A stretch of 64,000 bases of DNA from Eledone cirrhosa (GCA_964016885.1 OZ024740.1:303110045-303174044), one strand, 5' to 3'. Shown: positions 39,001 to 46,800, counted from the first letter of the stretch. Made by a program: numbers and translations. Notes: generated by a model from the sequence alone, not told the origin.

Positions 39001-42000
39001 ATTTTTCTCAAATACACCTCTAAATGAAGAAAATTGTTTCAGATTTAAGCTATTTTGCAAAGAGAAATTCATCACTTTTGTATTTTTTCTTGGCCTGCAG
39101 TAATTTAGATAGGCCATAAGAATATTAAAACCTCTGAAATTAACTCAACCTTCTGTATAGAAAATGTACACAGTTGAATTTCTGAAGTTATTCTTTGTTT
39201 TAAATCTTCTGTGATCTCATTAATATGGCATTTCAAGGAACTAGTACTCAGAAAAATAACCTTAAGAATAAGTTCAGAGCCCTTCATAACAGCTGGCATG
39301 ACAATATCCCTTCGGATTGTATTTGACATTCATATCTTTTCTTGTTATGTTAAAGAATATATTGTGAGAAACTTTTATTTCCCCTTTAAATATGAGAGAG
39401 ATGTTGACTTAAGAAAAGATGTTAAAGTTGGATATTTTTCAAAACATCCATTCAGTCTCTTAAATAATTGAAAATATATTTGTTTATTTATGTGAATTCA
39501 TACTCTCAAGATATTTTATCATCTTCAGAGGTGTTATTGCATCATTTCCAAATGTCTTTTCACATAATAAATGTATAGGTATTGTCTTATGAGTGAAGGA
39601 ATAAACAAAACCAAATTTTTAATATTTCTGTGAATATTGCCAACACTTTCCCAATATTTGGATGTGTGCGTTGCCTCTGGACATGCGAATTTCAACGTGT
39701 TATAAGGATGGTTTTATTTTTAAGGGTAGTCTACTTCCCTGTTACTAGTCCCAGAGACCCTAGAAATGATCATGAACACAGTTCTTTCTTTGCTGACTAA
39801 ACAATGAAAACAAAAAGAATTTCAAGTAAAACTTTTATACAATTAGTATTTAAAATGAAGCAGAACCATTTTCACTTTCACTTAATCATGTGTTTTTATT
39901 TAATATGCATGAATTAAATATATGACAACTACTAATTTATGGGTAATTATGAAATACCCATTTATATTGAAGGCATACTTGTGGCACTAATATAAGCTGT
40001 GGTCCATTAATAGATACTTCACAACCTTGGCAATACAAGGTATTCTAGAAACAATAGAAAAACGCCCAATACAAACACATGTGCATGCACACACATGCGC
40101 ATGCACACTCATGCACAAAAAACAAAGAACTCACAGACATACACACACATACACACACACATCAACACACACATCAGTGTGCACACACCAACAATATAAG
40201 ACTCTGAGACACCCACATTTTCACATACGCACACACTGACTGAAACAATGCACACCTACCAATTTCATCCCTTCAGCACACACGCAACCACACCCATAAT
40301 ACCTCTGGACCCTCCACTTTGGCCCCCAGTCCCAATGCCAGACCTCTCACTTAGCACCCCAACCTATCAATCTCTTCCCAACACCCTTTTCCCAACTTCC
40401 TTTCCTAACTTTCATACACTACTTGCTTGTTCTCTCCTTATCCAAACTTTCCTGATGAAGGACTTCTCTCCGAAACATTGAACCATCCTCCACTTCCTCC
40501 AATATTATGATTTTCTGTTTTTGCATCCCTATATTTGTGTTGTTTCATTTATCAAGTATTCTATATATATATACATACATATATGATGGTCCAGAAAGAA
40601 ATTGGGTATAGAGGAATAGCTTGTAAGAGCAATGCAAGCCATGTTGAAAGGAATTGTTAGTAAAGTGGGAGAAGGTAATGAATTGCGTGAAGAATTCAAT
40701 GTATGGAAAGGCTCCATGGATACTTAGGTGACCTAATTAGTAGTGAGGGGTGCTCAGAACAGAATGGAAAGAATGCGGGAGCTACTATGTCTGTTGATAC
40801 AAAATGTTTTGGCTCTATAAACAGAAGGCCTGCTATATAATTTCCGTTCATGCAAAGTGCAATGCTGCATGGTAGTAAAACATGAGCAGTGAATGCAGAG
40901 AATGTGCAATGGTGGAGAGTAATGAAGTGAACATGCTTCTATGACTGTATGAGGATAATGTACATGAACAGCAAAGCATGCATGAGCTGAGAGTAAAACT
41001 GGGTATAAGAAGAATCACACGTGTGCATGTAAGACAATTGAATTGGTATGGACATGTGATGCATATAATTGATGATCATAGGGTGAAGAAGTGCTAGAAG
41101 TTGCTGATCAAAGAAAGCTGCAACAGAGTAAGACCAAGGACGACCTGGACAGAAGTGTGAGAGCTGTTTTCAAAATGTTGAATCTTACAGAAGATATGAT
41201 GAAAGAATACAAAGATAGAAAGAGGTTGTTTTGGAAAAAATCCATCCAACCCATGCAAGCATGGAAAGGCAGACATAAAAAGCTAATGATGTGATGGTGA
41301 TATATTACATGCACGTGAATGTATGTCTGTATGGATCTATTTAGCTATGCAGATGGACACAAACATATATAATAACAATATTCATCATTATCATTGTTTT
41401 TACAGACCTCTTAAGAAGCAACCTATCATATCAATCAGTTCTTTTATTCCATAATGTTATCTTGAAAATATTCTTCTTTCTGTGCCTAAGTATGTTAATA
41501 ACAGTTCTTCAGGTATCTACAATCCTTTGATTACCTTTTAGGTAATTATTAAATATCAGAAAGAAAAGTGTGTCACAAGAAGATAGTTTTGTTAAATACT
41601 TCAAATTCAAAAGAACTGAAAATTGTTTAATAGCCTAAAAGATAATGATGATGATGATGATTGAAGAGCATTGTAATGAGGGCAGTTTTAATTTTTAGCA
41701 ATTTTTGGTTAAATTTTTAGTGCCACTGAACATCTAATAAAACGTTAATTCACAATTTGATCTTGATTCTTCAACCTTATTGTGAATACAACAAAGAATA
41801 ATTTGGTTTTTTATTTACTTATTTAAAATTTCTTTCAATAGAACACACAAGAAGTAAACAGTTCTTAACTTTGACAATTTGTTTCTGGATCATACTCAAA
41901 AACTTGGATTGCGTCACTTGCAAAAGAAGTATTGATTCACTTTCAGCATGACTGTAAGGTCATGGCTAATGCATATATATTTCTACGTCTATTTGTTAGA

Positions 42001-42996
42001 ATGATTATCTTGTATAACTTTCGTGCAAATGCTCATTTTGTTAAAAAGACATGAATGGCTTCATAACTAATCAATTATTTTATCATGAATCTTGTTTCAG
42101 TAAAGAAAAGTTAATTGTGATTATAACTACAATTTTCTTCATTGCAACTCTCATATCATCTTCTATATCTCCAAGTCAGTCACAAAATACCTTTTTCTTG
42201 CTTTAGAATTGTAATCAATGCTATAAAAATTTAGCAAGTTAAGCATTTATTGACATAGCAAGAAGTGATGGATAGACAGAGCTGGGAATCAAATATTTCA
42301 GAAAACATCAACTTTCTTTGTGAAGAGTAGATTACTTCTAAATCTCCTTTATTTATTTTAGTGGAAATATATAGAGAAACAGAAGACTCACAAGCGTTCT
42401 AGGGTTCTCTTTTTGATTGTTATCAAACAACTGTATGGATGTAAAAGACATCACAAGTTGTATTACTCTTTTCTGAGTCAAGGTTTATAATTAAATTGTT
42501 AGTCATAGAGGAAAGGAGAGAGAGACGAAGGCAGAGCAACAGACAAATGACCATTATGCCACAGTCAGTGGGTATCTGTTTTTCTCCTCAGTCCTCAACC
42601 ATCCACTTGTTTCAGTGTTAGTCAGTTACCATTTATTATCTTATTACTAATATATCTTCATACATACTATATTTTCAATTATATCGTGTTATGGAAAAAC
42701 TTGAGCTTAGTATAAACCTTCTTTCCATACACTCTTGATAATTACCTGTGACTGATATTAAATTAAATATATAACATTCTAGTCAATTATATTTCCAACT
42801 TACAAACACTGTAATGCCAAAAATTATGTCAAATTATGTCAAATTATGTCGTTCAAAATATTCTCTTAAATATTTATGAGAACATTCTAAAATAAAAAAA
42901 AATTGATTGACTTAAAGATTTGACAAGGCTATCAAAGTGTATTGTATGTTTGTGAGCACATGTGCACATGCAAACAATACATTCATACATACATGC

Positions 42997-43082
<86 letters not shown>

Positions 43083-45676
43083 TATATACACACACATGCA
43101 CACTTATATATGTATTCACATATGCTTAGATGAACTGAAAGAGAAGCTGAGTTTAAGGGGAATCCGAGTTGGTGGGCAGGAGAGAAGATTGTGTTGATAT
43201 GGACATGTGATAAACATGAATGATGATCAATGGGTGAAGAAGTACTAGGAAATGCCAGTAAAAGGAAACCGTAGTAGAAGAAGACCGAGAAAGTTCTGGG
43301 CAGAAATGATGCAGCATTCTTCAATGGATGTTAATGTGCATGAACAGTGAAGTATGAATTACCTGAAAGAGAAACTGGATATAAGAGGACTCAAATGATG
43401 ACTGTGTTGGTAAGGACATGTAATGCATATGATGGTGAACATTGGGTGAAATGCCAAGAGTTTGCAGTGGAATGGAGCTGCAATAGAGGCAGACAGACCT
43501 ATGATCAAAGGCATCCCAGCTTTGACTATGCCATATGTTTTCCATCTACAGGAAATTCAGGACCACATTATCCAATGGGACTTTTTCTAATACTGTGTGG
43601 TGTGATTTGAGAAAGATTTAGCTGCTATTTTTAGCAGATTTAACTCTGGTAGAGTGCTATACAAAACGTTTGAGGTTTTTACTTATCTGTCCTTATGTTC
43701 TCATACTAATCCTGCCAGAGCCAGCTTTACATTTTATCTCTCTAGATAAATGATGTACTAGAGCTATTTCAAATTACTAAACCCTCCTTCTACAATTCGT
43801 GACCTTGTATTACTTTGAGAGACCAACAATATTACTAAATTAATGATGATCTGAGCCAACAGTAGATTAAATTTGAATGTGTGAATGAATGTGTATGTAT
43901 AGACGTATATGATAACATGTGTGTTCATGCTTGCTGAACTTCTAACAATTATTTATTCCAACACAAAATCATATATTTCTTACTGATGTCTCAATAATAG
44001 TATCACAATTCTTCTCTGTACATAAGTATTCTCAGGTCCCAAATAATAGGGTGGTGGAATAAGCGAGGGAGTTGGAATAAGCAGGTGTGGTTGGAATAAT
44101 TGGGGTGGTGGAAATTTTTCTATGTTGTCTCCATTGATTTTTTAAAAACCAGAATTGGTCATTTAGTTTATATATTGAGACCCCAACTCATCCTATTTAT
44201 TTTATAATGTATGGGATTTCTAGTAATGTTTTTTTTTTTTGGGGGGGGGGGGGGGGGGTTGCCATATACAATATTTTTTAATGTATAAAGAAAATTAACT
44301 GTCACAGAAATGCTAACCCTTAACCCTTTAGCATTTAAACCGACCATATCTGGTCAGAATTTACTCACCTCTTTCTGTACAAACCAGCTGTAACCAGCTG
44401 CTAATACTGAGGTTAAGGTATTGTTCTCAACATAAATATCAAAATCTCATAGATTCGATATTATGTGAGATAATTATGTGAAGTAATGCCTTTACCATGA
44501 AAATGTAATAGTATATATAGAGTAATGTAAATGCTAAAGGGTTAAAATAAAATTTTGCCAGAGATAAATCAGCAAAATTTAATAAGCAGGGGTGTTGAAA
44601 TAAGAGTGGGGCTGGTGGGAAAAATCTGAATGATTGATAAGTGGTGAGCGGAGACGATTATTTGAAACCTGAAAGTATTTAAATAGGTCCATGTTTATGT
44701 TTACATATACATTTTAAAGAGACCACCTCTTCTACACAATAGACATGTATTTCTTGCCATATTCCATCTTGGATTTTTTTCAGTGATAATACCTCACTGA
44801 AAAACATTGAGTTAGTTGTTATATCAAACAATCTCGTAACATTGTTGATTGCTTACAATGAAATTCATTCAACACCAAGCAATGAGTTGTTTATTGTTAC
44901 ATGCAATATGTAAACAAAACTCGTCGTAAATATAATTTTGTTGATACTATTTCATTGAGTTTTCTTACATTAAATAAATTTGTTCTTGTATACTTATTCA
45001 TAAGCATTTTTTAAAAAGAAATATCATGGTTTCATACACCAATTGTTGCTAACAATATATTTTCATTATGTTTTAATATAAATATAATTCTAGTATAGTT
45101 ATATGAATGTATATACATATATATATGCGTGTGTATTGTTATATATTAATATATTTTCTTGTTATTTTTTTTTTCAGGAGCATAAATCCTCCAGTTCAAC
45201 CCCCTGCAATTGGGAAACCTACAAACCCTAGCAACACGAATGATTACCATGAGACACGGCCAAGCTTTACTCCAAGCATTGGCAACACTGAAGATGGCTT
45301 TGAAACAGGAACAAATAAATTCCCAGAGACAACCTTTGAGAACTCAGATGATTTGAATATTGGTCTGATTGTTGGCATAGCTGCTGGTGTTCTTGTGGCT
45401 TTGATAGTTCTTATTATTGCGCTTTATAAATTTCGAAGTCGAGATGAGGGCTCCTATAAAATAGATGAGAGCCAGAACTTTGCATACTTGGACTCAAAGC
45501 AACAGCAGAGCAACGGAGCATTACTACCTCACAACACCACACCTGGTGGCGGTATAGGCGGAGGAATAGGTGGTATGGGAGGTATGGGAGGAGGCATGGG
45601 TGGTAGCATTGTTAGTGGAGGAGGTGTGGGTGGCAAAAGTGGCAAGAAAAAAGATGTGAAAGAGTGGTATGTATAA
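17591..45676 (+). CDS. Nrx-1: Neurexin, 3' portion of gene (five exons; LNS6 C-terminal half to PDZ ligand)
   Basis: Five exons join as 17591-17701, 21831-21918, 35964-36030, 36350-36522 and 45178-45676. Every junction is AG/GT and every phase agrees, giving 312 residues plus stop. Neurexins are presynaptic adhesion receptors that bind neuroligins, LRRTMs and cerebellin-type ligands and anchor to PDZ scaffolds such as CASK and Mint. The order seen is: second half of the sixth LNS domain, a Ser/Thr/Pro-rich stalk with an AEC...DEC cysteine pair, a 23-residue membrane segment, a basic [11 protein letters not shown] juxtamembrane motif, a Gly/Met-rich insert and C-terminal EWYV. From memory, the LNS6 and stalk parts parallel vertebrate NRXN1 (IFNSQATIIIGG, AECPSDDED), and the tail resembles fly Nrx-1, also EWYV. 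Introns are 4.1, 14.0, 0.3 and 8.7 kb. The EGF and other LNS exons lie upstream of the window. Alternative exons (for example an SS5-like one) could exist in the introns but were not recognised. Confidence 0.93.
17826..18003. mobile_element. Non-autonomous hAT-type element (178 bp)
   Basis: Left end is CAGGTGTGTCAAACTGAGGG; the right end, read inverted, is CAGGCATGTCTAACATTCAG. Flanks are ATCTTATG (17818-17825) and ATCTAATG (18004-18011), an 8-bp target duplication with one mismatch. CAGGGGTGTCAAAC-like ends and 8-bp duplications are typical of hAT transposons. No coding capacity. Confidence 0.75.
18012..18240 (+). repeat. Dispersed repeat shared with 43560-43800
   Basis: TATGGTGTAATTTGAGGAAG at 18033 parallels TGTGGTGTGATTTGAGAAAG at 43597, and the following 80 or so bases remain alignable (TTGCTGTTTCTGGC against AGCTGCTATTTTTAGC, TAGAG and GTTCC blocks). 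Confidence 0.5.
18775..18930 (+). repeat. tRNA-derived SINE (cephalopod type)
   Basis: TGGCCTAGTGGTTAGGGTGT (from 18780) fits a tRNA A box and D arm. GTGGATTTAATTTCTAGACC (18821-18840) is a decayed B box. The following TGTGTTCTTGAGCAAAACAC and TTCATTTCATGTTG are the body of a SINE that I recall as common in octopus and squid. Confidence 0.75.
20149..20934 (+). mobile_element. Non-autonomous Helitron (786 bp)
   Basis: 5' end TCTGTATATATATATAAAAT follows an A. The 3' end has a hairpin (CCCAG 20907-20911, loop GCAACG, CTGGG 20918-20922), then 8 bases, then CTAG (20931-20934) followed by T. This is the Helitron pattern 5'-TC...hairpin...CTRR-3' inserted between A and T. Inside are 173-bp tandem units: GGCTCTAG at 20346, 20519 and 20692, and GTTCAGGAACGGCGTGGCAG at 20448 and 20621. 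A C14 run lies near 20737. No Rep/helicase frame is present. Confidence 0.8.
21831..21918 (+). CDS. Nrx-1: Neurexin exon b: LNS6 C-terminal strands
   Basis: Acceptor TTAATTCCAG precedes 21831 and the strong donor GTATGT starts at 21919. With the G carried over from the previous exon it reads [18 protein letters not shown] and continues [11 protein letters not shown]. This matches the neurexin LNS6 ending, which in NRXN1 reads [20 protein letters not shown] and then AIVGNVRLV. The exon ends in phase 2 (AA), completed by G from exon c to give Lys. It closes the extracellular LNS6 beta-sandwich, the main ligand-binding domain of both alpha- and beta-neurexin. Reading past 21918 in genomic DNA soon meets a stop, as expected for intron. 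Confidence 0.93.
25905..26070 (-). repeat. SINE fragment, antisense
   Basis: TTGACCTCAAAAGGATGAAAG then GCAAAGTTGACCTTGGTGAG is the antisense of the SINE body whose sense copy lies at 28425 (AAGGTCAACTTTGCCATTCA). Confidence 0.65.
28090..28400 (-). pseudogene. LINE post-RT fragment, minus strand
   Basis: The minus strand reads [20 protein letters not shown] then SVILYGTET, followed by a stop and RYVKNTLK; later [16 protein letters not shown]. This matches 'LRIFNSNVKSVLLYGCETW...EI..RKW.WIGHTLRK' at the C-terminal side of LINE reverse transcriptases. Stops and frame changes show it is dead. Confidence 0.75.
28425..28745 (+). repeat. SINE copy (sense) with extended tail
   Basis: GCGAATTGGCAGAGTCATTAG leads, then CTGAGTTTAAATCCTGCCAA and GGTCAACTTTGCCATTCATC. 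The last 150 bases (CTCTGGACGAAATCTACTG...TTCAGGGCTTATGG) are shared, inverted, with 29760-29965, 30835-31030 and 58200-58477. Confidence 0.7.
29580..29755. repeat. CATA and TA/TG microsatellites
   Basis: CATACA units at 29580-29612, a TA/TG run at 29620-29660 and a TA run at 29730-29753. Confidence 0.88.
29755..29965 (-). repeat. SINE-family copy, antisense
   Basis: CAGATTTCTTCCAGAAAAGGA, TAGAGAGATTGAGAGAATAG and AAAGAATGAAAGGCAAAGCT align with the inverted 28425 copy and the 58200 copy. Confidence 0.6.
30835..31030 (-). repeat. SINE-family copy, antisense, truncated
   Basis: GGTCATAGGGTGTCATATTG, CAGATTTCTTCCAGAGAAGG and ATGTGAGGAAGAGATTATAG match the 29755 copy; the tRNA-like part is missing. 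Confidence 0.6.
31055..31152. repeat. 40-bp tandem repeat (2.4 copies)
   Basis: GATAAATGGAAGACTTACTA at 31055, GATAAATGAAAGTCTTGCTA at 31095 and GATAAATCTCAGACTTCG at 31135, spaced exactly 40 bases. Confidence 0.85.
31677..31785. mobile_element. Palindromic fold-back in (TA)n
   Basis: GCTATGACTACTGTCCAATG (from 31706) is inverted at CATTGGACAGTAGTCGTAGC (to 31777), with one mismatch. The centre and the left flank are pure TA. Confidence 0.75.
32095..32205 (-). repeat. LINE 3'-end fragment, antisense
   Basis: TTCCATGCTTGCATGGGTTG, CTTCTCAGCATGGCATTTC and CATCTCCTCTGTGAGTCTCA align with 38575-38670, which carries more of the same element. Confidence 0.6.
32235..32580 (+). repeat. tRNA-derived SINE of a second type
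   Basis: CATGACTGTGTGGTGACGAA followed 30 bases later by GTGGTTCCAGGGTTGATAGT looks like A and B boxes of the octopus 'GCTGTGTGGTAAG...GGTTCCGGGTTC' SINE. A tail with TCTCCCTGGATAGGATGCCA follows. Confidence 0.5.
32700..32975. repeat. ATC-headed LINE tail plus fold-back family copy
   Basis: ATCATCCTCCTCATCATCATC leads to TTTTAACATCCTCTTTCCCTGC (antisense LINE tail). From about 32855, CTCAGCGATTGGGTCCCAAC and TCTACTACCCCAAGTATTGC match the fold-back family at 12.1 and 12.6 kb. A long TA tract begins at 32976. Confidence 0.55.
32976..33035. repeat. (TA)n microsatellite
   Basis: TA run with one GTGTG interruption. Confidence 0.95.
33426..33900. repeat. CA/TA-rich cryptic repeat block
   Basis: About 470 bases of CATA, CACA and TATA words without a fixed period. 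Six overlapping open frames on both strands reflect composition only. Confidence 0.8.
34741..34976. mobile_element. TTAA-flanked miniature element (family 2, 236 bp)
   Basis: Begins TTAACCCTTTCATAACCA and ends TGGTAACTAAAGGGTTAA; the inverse of the end is TTAACCCTTTAGTTACCA, so the termini match over the outer ten bases and the ACCA. TTAA duplications and CCCTTT ends are typical of piggyBac-type elements. A truncated copy is at 5765-5893. Confidence 0.65.
35964..36030 (+). CDS. Nrx-1: Neurexin exon c: post-LNS6 linker
   Basis: This 67-base exon lies between acceptor TTACTACAG and the consensus donor GTAAGT at 36031. With AA from the previous exon it reads [20 protein letters not shown] and then GVR, ending in phase 0. 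The EMQSTM part recalls NRXN1 'TAMQSEMSTS' just after LNS6. The Lys/Glu-rich composition fits a flexible linker between the LNS6 domain and the stalk. The next exon starts after only 319 bases, so the two could be retained or skipped together; both skipping choices shift the frame because neither exon is a multiple of three. Confidence 0.88.
36350..36522 (+). CDS. Nrx-1: Neurexin exon d: stalk with Cys pair and SG site
   Basis: The exon starts after acceptor ACTTAACAG and ends before donor GTAGGC at 36523. It reads [15 protein letters not shown], then [20 protein letters not shown], then [17 protein letters not shown] and IDSSPR. The two cysteines (codons at 36407 and 36431) flank the acidic NSDDEDE run and correspond to the conserved AEC.SDDED...C loop of neurexin stalks. 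The Ser of GSG (codon 36446-36448) sits where NRXN1 carries SSGG, the reported heparan sulfate attachment site. The Thr/Pro-rich end is typical of O-glycosylated stalks. The exon ends in phase 2 (AG, completed to Arg). An antisense reading frame over this exon is a shadow. Confidence 0.93.
38560..38900 (-). pseudogene. LINE 3' fragment, minus strand
   Basis: ATCACGTGTCAGTACCAACA and TAGTCTTCTTTCCAACATC parallel CATCACGTGACCATACCAAC and TAGTCTTCTCTCGAG at 59043-59085, the antisense of 'WYGHV.RM'. The left part matches 32095-32205. No open frame remains. Confidence 0.6.
40240..40560 (+). repeat. Dispersed repeat with CTGATGAAGG...GAAAC motif
   Basis: A C/T-rich stretch precedes CTGATGAAGGACTTCTCTCC and GAAACATTGAACC at 40451-40485. 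It resembles the 13735-13920 repeat. A Pro/Thr/Ser-rich open frame here comes from CA/CT-rich composition. Confidence 0.5.
40590..41300 (+). pseudogene. LINE C-terminal region and 3' tail, plus strand
   Basis: Frame pieces include [32 protein letters not shown] and a last open piece [20 protein letters not shown] then [13 protein letters not shown]. The order follows the LINE post-RT region ('LHGSETW...NAELR...WYGHV'), and the end 'NPTHAWKGR' flows into the GAT-type tail at 41285-41300. The final 67-residue open frame (41091-41294) is a remnant, not a gene. Confidence 0.7.
42987..43090. repeat. Long (TA)n microsatellite
   Basis: About 90 bases of TA with one GTATA break. Confidence 0.96.
43124..43540 (+). 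pseudogene. Two tandem LINE post-RT scraps
   Basis: GATGAACTGAAAGAGAAGCT...GGACATGTGATAAACATGAA...TGATCAATGGGTGAAGAAGT reads [20 protein letters not shown] (usual 'LREKLGI.G.......RLRWYGHV.RM.D..WVKK'). A second copy of the same segment follows at 43350-43480 (TACCTGAAAGAGAAACTGGA, GGACATGTAATGCATATGAT, CATTGGGTGAAATGCCAAGA). The two are about 225 bases apart. Confidence 0.65.
43560..43800 (+). repeat. Dispersed repeat shared with 18012-18240
   Basis: Contains TGTGGTGTGATTTGAGAAAG, GGTAGAGTGCTATACAAAAC and GTTTGAGGTTTTTAC; see the entry at 18012. Confidence 0.5.
44229..44258. repeat. T12-G18 homopolymer pair
   Basis: Twelve T (44229-44240) directly followed by eighteen G (44241-44258). Confidence 0.97.
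44320..44545. mobile_element. TTAA-flanked miniature element (family 1, 226 bp)
   Basis: TTAACCCTTTAGCATTTA (44320-44337) is exactly inverted as TAAATGCTAAAGGGTTAA (44528-44545). TTAA target and CCCTTT termini point to piggyBac-type mobilisation. No coding capacity. A decayed copy is at 57858-58079. Confidence 0.85.
45178..45676 (+). CDS. Nrx-1: Neurexin terminal exon: stalk end, transmembrane helix, cytoplasmic tail
   Basis: After acceptor TTTTTTTTCAG the exon adds 166 residues and a TAA stop at 45674-45676. The first part is Pro/Thr/Asn-rich extracellular stalk ([17 protein letters not shown]). The transmembrane helix [18 protein letters not shown] and following residues occupies 45359-45427. 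It is followed by [19 protein letters not shown], the conserved neurexin juxtamembrane segment (YKYRNRDEGSYHVDESRNY in NRXN1) that binds band 4.1-type proteins. Next come a Gln/Ser/Asn stretch, a Gly/Met-rich run, a Lys-rich [11 protein letters not shown] and the PDZ class II ligand EWYV. An in-frame upstream ATG at 45107 lies in the intron and is not the start. The open frame runs through the acceptor only by chance. Confidence 0.96.
45359..45427 (+). other. Transmembrane helix of neurexin
   Basis: Twenty-three uncharged residues starting [10 protein letters not shown] and ending IIALY, bounded by DDLN outside and by basic KFRSR inside. This fits the type I orientation of neurexins under the positive-inside rule. 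Confidence 0.93.
45662..45673 (+). other. C-terminal PDZ-binding motif EWYV
   Basis: Codons GAG TGG TAT GTA come directly before TAA. Neurexins end in E-[YW]-Y-V, which binds the PDZ domains of CASK, Mint and syntenin. The Trp form is the arthropod-type ending, as I recall it from fly Nrx-1 KDVKEWYV. Confidence 0.9.
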
Positions 45677-46120
45677 AGATTGCACATTCTACCAACCGAC
45701 CAACCGACCAACCAGCCAACCGACCGACTGACTGATATTATTGTTATTGTTATTGTCCCTTCTAATCTAAACAAATTTCTATGACCAGCAGGATTTCGGT
45801 CGGTAGGTAAAGGGGGAGGGGAACTAAGGCAGAGCAGTTGCTACTGCTGCTGCTGCTGCTGTTGCTGCAATTAAAGCTGTTTAGCTTTTGCACCAAGCAT
45901 GATTGCCTCAGCAGGAGTAAACACTCTTCAGATTTTAAATACTAAGCTGGATTTAGGAAAAAATAAAAGAAGGAAAATACAAATTGCCACATTACAATAT
46001 AAAATCTTTTCCTCTCCTCATAAGCTTTTTTTTAAGTGGGGTGTAAAAAAAAAGACATCAAGGACACAGAGTTTGTACCAGGTTAAGGAATGTTCATTTG
46101 TAATTAAATAAATTTCCTTA
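45677..46120 (+). other. Proximal 3' UTR of neurexin with candidate poly(A) signals
   Basis: Directly after the stop is a short tandem of CCGACCAACCAA-like units (45691-45735), then a CTG-rich run (45841-45870). AATAAA occurs at 45962-45967 and 46107-46112, either of which could end a short transcript. I cannot tell which is used. Cephalopod neural transcripts can have much longer 3' UTRs, so the true end may be further on. Confidence 0.45.
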
Positions 46121-46317
46121 TTTACTTGGAAAAAGAAAAATTGCCACATTTGAGTAATACTCTTGGAGTGAATTTTTTTTTATTCTATCTATACCAAAGA
46201 TAGTGAAAATATTGAGGCAACGGTAAACAGGTATTGTCTTTAAATTCTTAAAGGCAAAAGTCATTATATTTTCAATAGAGAATGTCTTAGGATTACATAT
46301 TTTAATCAATTTTGTTC

Positions 46318-46739
46318 TGGCATATATGTATATATGAATGACTGTATATATGCATGTTTATGTGTTTGAGTACATATTCATTTATGGCTGTATATAAATA
46401 TATACTTATATATACACATATATATGTATACATATGTATAATTATATATATATATATGTGTGTGTATGTATATGTATATATATATATAATGTGTGTGTGT
46501 GTGTGCATGTGTGTATGTGGGTGTGTACATATTTATGAATTTATACATGCATGTCAGTGTTTGTATGTATGTGCATATTTGTGTGTTACAGAATGCATTT
46601 ATAAAAGCATGTTTCTGTATAATAGGACAAATATATACACAGGCACTTACATAGACATATATACCCACACAATCATATCCACACACACACACACAGACAT
46701 GTATACATGCATATATATATATATATTATATATATATAC

Positions 46740-46773
<34 letters not shown>

Positions 46774-46800
46774 TATACATGTATATATATAAACCCATAT
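46318..46800. repeat. TA/TG/CA-rich cryptic repeat block
   Basis: About 480 bases of TATA, GTGT, CACA words; all open frames here are Tyr/Ile/His artefacts on both strands. Confidence 0.88.

Larger units (their letters stand above)
44040..44640. repeat. Dispersed repeat interrupted by a miniature element
   Basis: GGTGGAATAAGCGAGGGAGT units at 44050-44110 resume as AATAAGCAGGGGTGTTGAAA at 44580 after the 44320-44545 insertion. The middle (GATTTTTTAAAAACCAGAAT...GAGACCCCAACTCATCC) is repeated inverted at 63475-63600. Confidence 0.6.
36523..45177 (+). other. Neurexin intron (8.7 kb)
   Basis: Bounded by donor GTAGGC and acceptor TTTTTTTTCAG. It contains LINE 3'-end fragments (38560-38900 minus strand, 40590-41300 plus strand, 43124-43540 plus strand), a CTGATGAAGG repeat at 40.45 kb, a long TA tract near 43.0 kb, a T12-G18 tract at 44.23 kb and the 226-bp TTAA element at 44.32 kb. 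The stretches 36600-38000, 39120-40020 and 41350-42870 show nothing I can name. Confidence 0.85.

Noticed and set aside
40248..40481. Pro/Ser/Thr-rich frame as a possible alternative neurexin stalk exon
   Set aside because: Sequence is a C/T-rich dispersed repeat like 13735-13920; no convincing acceptor with matching phase.
45107..45177. ATG at 45107 as the start of the last neurexin frame
   Set aside because: The preceding bases are AT-rich intron ending in a T-run and CAG; the upstream exons join in phase at 45178.
45529..45774. Minus-strand Pro-rich frame
   Set aside because: Shadow of the Gly-rich neurexin tail on the other strand.
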